The notes under the pieces were generated by a model. That model did not search any database and was not told the origin of the DNA. It was given only the letters and a program-made list of their open reading frames with translations. Source: Candidatus Equihabitans merdae (GTDB lineage: Bacteria; Bacillota; Clostridia; Lachnospirales; Lachnospiraceae). From it: 5,107 nt of DNA. Location: contig JAGHUB010000445.1 of assembly GCA_018065025.1 (NCBI GenBank), forward strand, positions 1-5,107. The letters are read 5' to 3'. The number at the start of each line of letters is the position of its first letter. The first letter of the stretch is position 1. Positions 1 to 5,107 of the stretch are shown piece by piece. The position numbers were made by a program, and so were the translations under genes.

Positions 1-464
1 ATAAGAACCGGACCCTTACGTCCTGTATTGGCGATATAGAAAGCCTCTTTGATAACGCGAGGCAGATCAGCAGGATTTCTGACGATATAGCTGTATTTGA
101 CAAATGACTCTACAGCACCTGAGATATCGGCTTCCTGGAAACCATCAGTACCTAACAGGCGGCTTTCAACCTGACCGCTGATGCAGACCAGGGGAATAGA
201 ATCGGCAAATGCAGTGGCAATACCGGTGATCAGATTGATGGCACCGGGGCCGCTGGTAACAACAGCTACACCAACTTTACCACTGATTCTGGCATAACCG
301 CTGGCTTCATGAGCAGCATTCTGCTCCTGACGTACCAGAATAGTCTTAATGCCTGTATCGTATAATGCATCGAAAAAGGGGCAGATAGCAACGCCCGGAT
401 AGCCAAAGACATATTCAACTTGTTCAGCTTCCAGACATTTAGCCAGAGCTTCCGTTCCGTTCAT
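1..464 (-). CDS. ilvB: Acetolactate synthase large subunit-like ThDP enzyme, N-terminal part (cut by window edge)
   Basis: Acetolactate synthase condenses two pyruvates, or pyruvate with 2-oxobutyrate, in the first common step of valine, leucine and isoleucine synthesis in the cytoplasm. The visible 154 residues are the N-terminal ThDP-binding (PYR) domain, out of roughly 550-600 in the family. Landmarks are FGYPG at 20-24, the expected ThDP-activating glutamate E47 in RQEQNAAHEASGYAR, TSGPGAINLITGIATAFADS at 70-89, GTDGFQEADI at 105-114 and GPVL at the cut edge. The match is clear, but several positions differ from the common anabolic consensus as I recall it (GYPGGA to GYPGVA, RHEQGA to RQEQNA, GTDAFQE to GTDGFQE). 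It may therefore be a clostridial paralogue or another ThDP-dependent decarboxylase/ligase. The ATG at 464 is chosen because AAGGAG lies 10 bases upstream and the family reading begins there. A candidate promoter precedes it. No small subunit (ilvN) is in view. Confidence 0.88.
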   Translation of the reverse strand, partial: MNGTEALAKCLEAEQVEYVFGYPGVAICPFFDALYDTGIKTILVRQEQNAAHEASGYARISGKVGVAVVTSGPGAINLITGIATAFADSIPLVCISGQVESRLLGTDGFQEADISGAVESFVKYSYIVRNPADLPRVIKEAFYIANTGRKGPVL

Positions 465-474
465 ATTGTTTTCT

Positions 475-480
475 CTCCTT
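475..480 (-). promoter_or_regulatory. Ribosome binding site of ilvB
   Basis: On the minus strand AAGGAG lies 10 bases upstream of the ATG at 464. It is the best Shine-Dalgarno match among the gene starts in this window and fixes the start of the acetolactate synthase-like gene. Confidence 0.75.
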
Positions 481-532
481 ATTGAAGAAATAATCCGTTC
501 AAAGTTTTTATCTTTCAAATGCGCGTCATATT

Positions 533-562
533 ATTGTATGCTTTTCCGTACACATTTGACAA
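533..562 (-). promoter_or_regulatory. Candidate sigma-A promoter for ilvB
   Basis: On the minus strand, TTGTCA (562-557, one mismatch to TTGACA) is followed after 18 bases by TACAAT (538-533, one mismatch to TATAAT). This predicts a transcription start near 526 and a leader of about 60 bases before the ilvB ATG. The pair sits in the 126-base gap after the GlmU-like gene. That gap also has an AT-rich leader but no clear terminator and no leader peptide rich in branched-chain codons. The leader is too short for a T-box. The call rests only on the consensus match and the position. Confidence 0.55.
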
Positions 563-590
563 GTCTCTTTTTGGTTTTTCACTTGACACT

Positions 591-1259
591 TTACTTTTTT
601 TCAAGTTTGCGACCGTCATTGGTAAAAATAGTATCCTCAGGCACGATTCCTCTTACACAGGAAGTAGGATAAACCATAGAACGACGACCAAGGACAGTTC
701 CGGGATTCAGGACAGCATTGCATCCGATCTCAGCGTAGTCACCGATGATAGCGCCGATCTTACGACGGTTTGTAACATAATCTTCTGTTCCGTGAACAAT
801 GATGTTCTTACGATCAGAACGAATATTAGATGTAATGGATCCGGCACCCATGTGGGCATGGAATCCAAGAATGGAGTCTCCTACATAATTGTAATGAGGT
901 ACTTCACTATTATTAAAAATAATGACATTTTTCAATTCAACAGAATTGCCGACAACACAATCATTACCTACCAGAGCATCGCCTCTGACGAAGGCACAAT
1001 GGCGGACCTGAGTATTTTCACCGATGATGCAGTGATCACCTATATATGCTGAAGGAAAGACATCGGCGCTCTTGGCGATCCAGATGTGTTCACCTTTCTG
1101 TTCATAGATTTCTTTCGGTAATGTGGGACCGATGGTATCGATGAGTTCTCTGATTCCACCCAGAGCCTCCCAGGGGTAGGTAAATGATCTCAGATAATCT
1201 GCAGCAATGGTTTCATTTAAATCAAACAGATCGATGATCTTAGCAGATTCAGCTTTCAT
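591..1259 (-). CDS. GlmU-like left-handed beta-helix acetyltransferase (no pyrophosphorylase domain)
   Basis: This 222-residue cytoplasmic protein has a short helical lead (about 1-55) and then imperfect hexapeptide repeats typical of a left-handed beta-helix, for example IGDHCIIGENTQV near 73-85 and IIGDYAEIGCNAVLNPGTVL at 171-190. Residues 88-151 align without gaps to the acetyltransferase domain of E. coli GlmU as I remember it. R92, K110, H122, Y125, N145 and K151 fall on R333, K351, the catalytic H363, Y366, N386 and K392. H136 and I146 replace N377 and Y387. A segment of roughly 16 residues (about 155-170) is extra compared with GlmU. The uridylyltransferase domain is absent, so names such as 'UDP-GlcNAc pyrophosphorylase' would mislead. 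A likely role is acetyl-CoA-dependent N-acetylation of an amino sugar or similar amine; the substrate is unknown. The start overlaps the topB stop as ATGA, with AGAGGA 9 bases upstream. Confidence 0.85.
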   Translation of the reverse strand: MKAESAKIIDLFDLNETIAADYLRSFTYPWEALGGIRELIDTIGPTLPKEIYEQKGEHIWIAKSADVFPSAYIGDHCIIGENTQVRHCAFVRGDALVGNDCVVGNSVELKNVIIFNNSEVPHYNYVGDSILGFHAHMGAGSITSNIRSDRKNIIVHGTEDYVTNRRKIGAIIGDYAEIGCNAVLNPGTVLGRRSMVYPTSCVRGIVPEDTIFTNDGRKLEKK

Positions 1260-3271
1260 GCTTTACTTTCCTCTTTCTTTCTGCTTGTGCTTCTGGTCTT
1301 AGGTTTTGTCTTGTAAAAAGCCGCATCTCTCTGATATAAGCGACGGATCTGGGTCTCGTTGTGGATATCCTTCATAGCATTGACATGCTGTGAGATATAT
1401 TTTTCAAGCTTCTGCATGTATTCATCCGGGGTGATCTTGCCTTCGGCTACGTAAGTAAGCCCTTTCTCCCAGCTGGCTGTCAGTTCCGGATTAAGCAGGG
1501 AGCGAATAGAAACTTCTACAGCATCGTATACCATTTCGCCTTGCAGTTCCGGGGTAATGACCTGGGTTTTCTTATTCAATGAAAGATAGCGGATCTTCAC
1601 CAGCCTCTTCAAGATCTCTGCTCGTGTGGCAGAGGTGCCGATACCGGAGCCTTTGATCTGCTCACGAAGAGATTCATCTTCGATGAGCTGACCGGCATTT
1701 TCCATGGCCAGAATCATGGAACCGGATGTATAGCGTTTGGGAGGTGACGTTTCACCTTCCTTGATATTGTATCCAAGAACAGTCAAAGTCTGTCCTTTCT
1801 TCAGTGAAGAAGTATCTACCACCTTGTCATCATCTTTGTCAGACTTCCGGGACTTATCGGCTGTCACCAGATAACCTTCTTTGGACAGGTAGCGGAAGTT
1901 GACATAGAAGCGCTCTTTCTCCACTTTCAAAGTTACAGCGGTTTTATCGTATTCGGCAGCCGGATAAAAGATAGCCAGAAACCGTCTGACAATTTCTTTA
2001 TAAACAGCAGCGCTGGTTGAGCTGAGACTTCTCAGATTCTGCAGACCGGCCCCGGTTGGGATGATAGCATAATGATCTGTGATGGCTTTGTCGTTGGTAT
2101 AACGGCTCTTGGCTATAGAAGCATAGGCTTTCTTATCCAGAATCTCTGTGGCATAAGCTGCCATGGGTTCATAACCGGTAAGACCCTTGATGTTCTTATA
2201 GATTTCCTTGGCTACAGCTGTAGACAAGACACGGGCATCGGTACGAGGATAAGTGGTCATCTTCTTCTCATACAGTTCCTGAGCCACACTTAAGGTCTGG
2301 TCCGGAGACAGCTTAAACAAGCGGGAACAGTCATTCTGAAGCTCTGCCAGGTTGTAGAGCAAGGGCGCTGCTTTCTTCTCTTTCTTTCTGGTCAGTTCTT
2401 CGATAAGCCCTTCCTGGGGAATAACATTTTTCAAAGAAGAGATCAGCTTCTCAGCATCTTCTCTCTTTTTGAAACCATTTTCCTTATACAGAAGGGGGCT
2501 GTTTTCATACTGACTGCCGGGAGAACTCTTCCATTCACCTTCCAGTACAGTACCATTCATATCAAACTGACCTAATACTCTGTAGAAAGAGGTTTTGACG
2601 AAATCACGGATCTCCCGCTCACGACGGACTACCATGCCAAGTACGCAAGTCATAACTCGACCAGCTGACACAGCTGACCATTTGCCACCCAGGAAATTGG
2701 TAATGCCCTGGCCATACTTTAATGTCAGAATACGGGAAAAATTAATACCGATCAGATAATCTTCTTTGGCACGCAAATAGGCTGAAGCGCTTAGATTGTC
2801 GTATTCGGACAGATCTTTTGCTTCAGCGATACCGCGCTTAATTTCTTCTTCAGTCTGTGAATCGATCCAGACACGGCGACGGTCTTTTCTAGCCACCGAA
2901 GGATCAGACATCTGCTCTACCAGACGATAGATGTATTCACCTTCACGTCCGGAGTCAGTGCAGACATAGATACGTTCCACATCCGGTCTTTCCAGAAGAG
3001 AACGAACGATGTTGAACTGCTTCTCAACATCAGAAATGACTTCGTATTTGAATTCTGAGGGGAGGAAAGGCAGGCTTTCTATCTTCCACTTTTTCAAAGA
3101 GGCATCGTATTTTTCGGGATAACTCATTGTCACCAGATGCCCAACGCACCAGGTGACAACTTTGTCTTCCGATTCCATATAGCCGTCTCTTCGTGGACCG
3201 CTTACCCCCATGACCCGGGCAAACTCCTGGGCCACGGACGGTTTTTCAGCGATAAACAGCCATTTTCCCAT
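1256..3271 (-). CDS. topB: DNA topoisomerase III (type IA)
   Basis: This type IA topoisomerase cuts one DNA strand through a 5'-phosphotyrosine link and unlinks precatenanes and other single-stranded junctions during replication and repair. Its 671 residues are close to the family length (about 650-730). The N-terminal Toprim domain has E9 in AEKPSVA and the acidic motif TDSGREGE at 105-112, where D106 is kept and G108 stands in place of the second aspartate. The core carries SAGRVMTCVLGMV at 202-214, the catalytic tyrosine Y341 in TTYPRTD, TDHYAIIPTG at 398-407 and GIGTSATRAEILKRL at 543-557. The C-terminus has no cysteine pairs, hence no zinc fingers, and ends in a basic tail (about 655-671). 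The ATG at 3271 fits the family N-terminus but has no Shine-Dalgarno sequence in front. The gene follows asd by 24 bases and overlaps the next gene by 4. A plasmid origin is not indicated by the neighbours. Confidence 0.97.
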   Translation of the reverse strand: MGKWLFIAEKPSVAQEFARVMGVSGPRRDGYMESEDKVVTWCVGHLVTMSYPEKYDASLKKWKIESLPFLPSEFKYEVISDVEKQFNIVRSLLERPDVERIYVCTDSGREGEYIYRLVEQMSDPSVARKDRRRVWIDSQTEEEIKRGIAEAKDLSEYDNLSASAYLRAKEDYLIGINFSRILTLKYGQGITNFLGGKWSAVSAGRVMTCVLGMVVRREREIRDFVKTSFYRVLGQFDMNGTVLEGEWKSSPGSQYENSPLLYKENGFKKREDAEKLISSLKNVIPQEGLIEELTRKKEKKAAPLLYNLAELQNDCSRLFKLSPDQTLSVAQELYEKKMTTYPRTDARVLSTAVAKEIYKNIKGLTGYEPMAAYATEILDKKAYASIAKSRYTNDKAITDHYAIIPTGAGLQNLRSLSSTSAAVYKEIVRRFLAIFYPAAEYDKTAVTLKVEKERFYVNFRYLSKEGYLVTADKSRKSDKDDDKVVDTSSLKKGQTLTVLGYNIKEGETSPPKRYTSGSMILAMENAGQLIEDESLREQIKGSGIGTSATRAEILKRLVKIRYLSLNKKTQVITPELQGEMVYDAVEVSIRSLLNPELTASWEKGLTYVAEGKITPDEYMQKLEKYISQHVNAMKDIHNETQIRRLYQRDAAFYKTKPKTRSTSRKKEESKA
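1269..1274 (-). promoter_or_regulatory. Ribosome binding site inside topB for the GlmU-like gene
   Basis: AGAGGA on the minus strand lies 9 bases before the ATG at 1259, within the last codons of topB. Together with the ATGA overlap it supports this start and suggests that translation is coupled to topB. Confidence 0.6.
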
Positions 3272-3294
3272 AAGTTAAGATATATGTTAGTGAG

Positions 3295-3324
3295 ATTATT
3301 TCTTTGTGATATAACCCTTGGCAA
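3295..3324 (-). promoter_or_regulatory. Candidate promoter for topB inside the end of asd
   Basis: On the minus strand, TTGCCA (3324-3319) and AATAAT (3300-3295) are separated by 18 bases, each one mismatch from the sigma-A consensus. The predicted start near 3288 would give topB a leader of under 20 AU-rich bases. The -35 half lies in codons near the end of asd and the -10 overlaps its stop, so the match could be chance. Confidence 0.33.
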
Positions 3325-4381
3325 CCAGCATCTCAGCACATTCTACAGCGCCGCCGGCAGCACCTCTAAGGGTGTTGTGTGACAGACCGACAAACTTCCA
3401 GTCAAACATGGTGTCGGGACGAAGACGACCGATGGAGACACCCATACCGCCTTCATAGTTAACATCCAGCTGAACCTGGGGACGATTATCTTCTTCCAGA
3501 TACTGGATGAAGTGTTCCGGAGCGTGAGGCAGCTTCAGATCCTGAGCCGGACCCTTGAAGTCGCGGAGAGCCTGAACCAGTTCTTCGAAGGTAGGCTTCT
3601 TAGCGAAGTTGATGTAGACAGTTGCTGTATGACCGTTCAGAACCGGTACGCGGATGCACTGACATGTAATCTGGGGAGCTTCGGCTTTAACAATGACGCC
3701 GTCTTCGATATGACCAAAGATCTTCAGGGGTTCCTGTTCGGACTTCTCTTCTTCACCACCGATGTAGGGGATGATGTTGCCGATCATCTCCGGCCAGTCG
3801 CCGAAAGTCTTACCGGCACCTGAGATAGCCTGATAGGTGCTGACGCAAAGCTGTGTGGGCTCAAACTGCTTCCAGGCAGCGATGGCGGGAGCATAGCTCT
3901 GGATGGAGCAGTTGGGTTTTACAGCGATGAAGCCTCTCTTTGTACCAAGACGCTTCTTCTGGAATTCGATAACTTCGAAATGATCGCTGTTGATTTCCGG
4001 AATAACCATGGGAACGTCCGGTGTCCAGCGGTGAGCACTGTTGTTAGAAACAACCGGTGTCTCAGTCTTGGCATAAGCTTCTTCGATAGCCTTGATTTCT
4101 TCTTTTGTCATGGCAACAGCTGAGAAGCACATGTCAACATCTTTGGCAACATTTTCTACATCAGCTACGTCGCGGACGATCATGTCCTTAACGATTTCCG
4201 GCATATCTACATCGATCTTCCACTTGCCTTCAACAGCTTCGGCATAGGTCTTGCCGGCAGAGTGGGCTGATGCAGCCAGCACAGCGATTTCGAAATAAGG
4301 ATGATCAGCCAGCAGAGAGATAAATCTCTGACCAACCATACCTGTTGCACCCAGGATACCTACTTTAAGTTTTTCGTTCAT
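3296..4381 (-). CDS. asd: Aspartate-semialdehyde dehydrogenase, archaeal/fungal-type
   Basis: Asd reduces L-aspartyl-4-phosphate to L-aspartate-4-semialdehyde with NADPH, the branch point towards lysine and diaminopimelate, threonine, methionine and isoleucine. The 361-residue protein starts with a Rossmann NADP-binding segment, VGILGATGMVGQ at 7-18. The catalytic cysteine is C158 in VKPNCSIQ, with substrate-site motifs STYQAISGAGK at 181-191 and CIRVPVLNGH at 242-251, where R244 and H251 are the expected substrate-binding and acid/base residues. LRGAAGGAVECAE at 338-350 is also typical. Overall wording and length fit the archaeal/eukaryotic-type branch better than the E. coli type, whose cysteine motif is NCT-like. 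The ATG at 4381 has AAGGA 6 bases upstream. It is followed by topB after 24 bases and preceded by argH after 96 bases. All key residues are present, so I expect an active enzyme. Confidence 0.96.
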   Translation of the reverse strand: MNEKLKVGILGATGMVGQRFISLLADHPYFEIAVLAASAHSAGKTYAEAVEGKWKIDVDMPEIVKDMIVRDVADVENVAKDVDMCFSAVAMTKEEIKAIEEAYAKTETPVVSNNSAHRWTPDVPMVIPEINSDHFEVIEFQKKRLGTKRGFIAVKPNCSIQSYAPAIAAWKQFEPTQLCVSTYQAISGAGKTFGDWPEMIGNIIPYIGGEEEKSEQEPLKIFGHIEDGVIVKAEAPQITCQCIRVPVLNGHTATVYINFAKKPTFEELVQALRDFKGPAQDLKLPHAPEHFIQYLEEDNRPQVQLDVNYEGGMGVSIGRLRPDTMFDWKFVGLSHNTLRGAAGGAVECAEMLVAKGYITKK

Positions 4382-4387
4382 GATTAT

Positions 4388-4392
4388 TCCTT
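4388..4392 (-). promoter_or_regulatory. Ribosome binding site of asd
   Basis: AAGGA on the minus strand lies 6 bases before the ATG at 4381, within a purine-rich run. It supports the chosen start of asd. Confidence 0.7.
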
Positions 4393-4409
4393 CTTTCTTT
4401 TATGTTCTG

Positions 4410-4431
4410 CATTCCGTTTGGGTTCGGAATG
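4410..4431 (-). other. Stem-loop in the argH-asd gap (asd-proximal)
   Basis: CATTCCG and CGGAATG form a perfect 7-bp inverted repeat around an 8-base loop. In the minus-strand RNA the hairpin is followed by CAGAACATAAAAG, with no U-tract on this strand or on the other, so it is not a standard intrinsic terminator. It ends about 28 bases before the asd start codon. It could be an RNA stability or processing element, or the binding site of a dimeric regulator. Function is unknown. Confidence 0.5.
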
Positions 4432-4445
4432 TCAATGTCTCATTT

Positions 4446-4464
4446 TCCTGAAACAGGTTCAGGA
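4446..4464 (-). other. Stem-loop in the argH-asd gap (argH-proximal)
   Basis: TCCTGAA and TTCAGGA form a perfect 7-bp inverted repeat with a 5-base loop, starting 13 bases after the argH stop codon. The minus-strand RNA continues with AAATGAGAC, so there is no U-tract. It may protect the argH 3' end from exonucleases or mark an RNA processing point. A weak terminator cannot be excluded. Confidence 0.5.
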
Positions 4465-4477
4465 CTCATTCATTGGT

Positions 4478-5107
4478 TTATTCACCAAGATAACGGCGAT
4501 TCTCTTCTACGGCTTCATTCATAGCACCGGGAGCGCCTTTAGTCTTACGACGTTCTACGCATGTCTTCAGAGAAATAGCTTCGTAGATGTCTTCATCGAA
4601 TGCTTCACATTCTTTCTTGTAATCTTCCAGAGGCAGATCATCCATAGCCACATTCTTCTCGATGCATGTCAGTACCAGACGACCGATAATGCTGTGAGCA
4701 TCACGGAAGGGAACACCCTTGCGTACCAGATAGTCAGCAGCGTCAGTGGCATTGATAAAGCCGCCTGTTGCGCTCTTGGCCATAATTTCCGGATTAAAGC
4801 TGGCTGTGGACAGAAGACCTGTCATCAGAAGAATAGAATCTCTGGTGGTATCGATGGCATCAAATGTCATCTCCTTGTCTTCCTGCATATCTTTGTTGTA
4901 AGCCAGCGGCAGGCACTTCATAGTAACCAGAAGGCTTGCCTGTGCGCCGTAAACGCCGCCTGTCTTACCGCTGACAAGCTCCGGAATATCCGGATTCCTT
5001 TTCTGCGGCATAATGCTGGTGCCTGTGCTGTAGGCATCATCGAGCTCAATGAAACGGTATTCATTGGAGTTCCATGTGATGATTTCTTCACTCAGACGGC
5101 TCATATG
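4478..5107 (-). CDS. argH: Argininosuccinate lyase, C-terminal part (cut by window edge)
   Basis: ArgH splits argininosuccinate into arginine and fumarate, the last step of arginine synthesis, as a cytoplasmic homotetramer. The visible 209 residues are roughly the last 45 percent of a protein usually near 460. The reading frame runs off the window at 5107, so the first visible ATG (5104) is an internal methionine. The flexible catalytic loop and fumarate-lyase signature are present as STGTSIMPQKRNPD; the serine before IMP is the expected catalytic base. The first serine of the usual GSS is threonine, and one lysine of the usual KKNPD is arginine. Other family marks are ELVSGKTGGVYG, LPLAYNKDMQEDKE and ATDAADYLVRKGVPFRDAH. 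The protein ends in YLGE with a TAA stop. asd follows after 96 bases. Adenylosuccinate lyase and fumarase are less likely because of the YNKDMQEDKE segment. Confidence 0.95.
   Translation of the reverse strand, partial: HMSRLSEEIITWNSNEYRFIELDDAYSTGTSIMPQKRNPDIPELVSGKTGGVYGAQASLLVTMKCLPLAYNKDMQEDKEMTFDAIDTTRDSILLMTGLLSTASFNPEIMAKSATGGFINATDAADYLVRKGVPFRDAHSIIGRLVLTCIEKNVAMDDLPLEDYKKECEAFDEDIYEAISLKTCVERRKTKGAPGAMNEAVEENRRYLGE

Noticed and set aside
465..526. Leader peptide, T-box or riboswitch in front of ilvB
   Set aside because: The predicted leader of about 60 bases is too short for a T-box, shows only weak AU-rich pairings, and contains no reading frame rich in Ile, Leu or Val codons. 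The only short frame (ATG at 529) has four codons and begins at or before the predicted transcript start.
556..588. Two TTGACA motifs on the plus strand (556-561 and 583-588) as plus-strand promoters
   Set aside because: Neither has a -10-like sequence at the right distance, and no plus-strand gene follows.
557..600. Intrinsic terminator after the GlmU-like gene
   Set aside because: The inverted repeat is imperfect with a 16-base AT-rich loop, and on the minus strand no U-tract follows it. The T-run is on the wrong side for minus-strand transcription.
519..1052. Plus-strand open frame of 177 codons opposite the GlmU-like gene
   Set aside because: It lies antisense to a well-supported gene, has no ribosome site or recognisable domain, and its wording looks like a reverse reading of hexapeptide-repeat codons.
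3512..3823. Plus-strand open frame of 103 codons opposite asd
   Set aside because: It lies fully within asd on the other strand, with no recognisable domain or start signal.
4430..4435. Perfect TTGACA on the minus strand upstream of asd as a promoter -35 box
   Set aside because: No acceptable -10 box occurs 15-19 bases downstream (the best is AATGCA), and the hexamer overlaps the end of the CATTCCG stem. An asd promoter is possible but not supported.

Overview
The window is a compact bacterial stretch with every gene on the minus strand. In transcription order, from high to low coordinates, it holds the C-terminal part of argininosuccinate lyase (argH), aspartate-semialdehyde dehydrogenase (asd), DNA topoisomerase III (topB), a small left-handed beta-helix acetyltransferase related to the GlmU C-terminal domain, and the N-terminal part of an acetolactate synthase large subunit-like ThDP enzyme (ilvB type). 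Both end genes are cut by the window edge. I see no RNA gene, CRISPR array, mobile element or phage feature, and no gene-free stretch longer than about 126 bases.

The likely host is an anaerobic member of the Bacillota, Clostridia-like and possibly Lachnospiraceae. This is inferred from the moderate GC content (judged by eye), the AAGGA-type ribosome binding sites, the archaeal/fungal-type Asd, the zinc-finger-free topoisomerase III and the GYPGVAICPFFDAL-type acetolactate synthase. No sequence here proves the taxonomy.

The layout has three parts. First, argH and asd are separated by 96 bases that hold two perfect 7-bp stem-loops, neither followed by a U-tract. Second, asd, topB and the GlmU-like gene form a tight block: the asd-topB gap is 24 bases, and topB and the GlmU-like gene overlap as ATGA. 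The topB start has no visible Shine-Dalgarno sequence, but a promoter-like pair lies across the end of asd. Third, a 126-base gap carries a good sigma-A promoter match (TTGTCA, 18 bases, TACAAT) and leads to ilvB with its own strong ribosome binding site, so ilvB probably starts a separate unit.

Three genes serve amino-acid synthesis: arginine (argH), lysine/threonine/methionine (asd) and branched-chain amino acids (ilvB). topB handles DNA decatenation, and the GlmU-like protein is an acetyltransferase of unknown substrate. This looks like an ordinary core-metabolism region. The points most worth a second look are the GlmU-like enzyme, which keeps most of the GlmU acetyltransferase active site without the pyrophosphorylase domain, the Shine-Dalgarno-less topB start with its candidate internal promoter, and the paired hairpins before asd. 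I found no convincing undescribed system.
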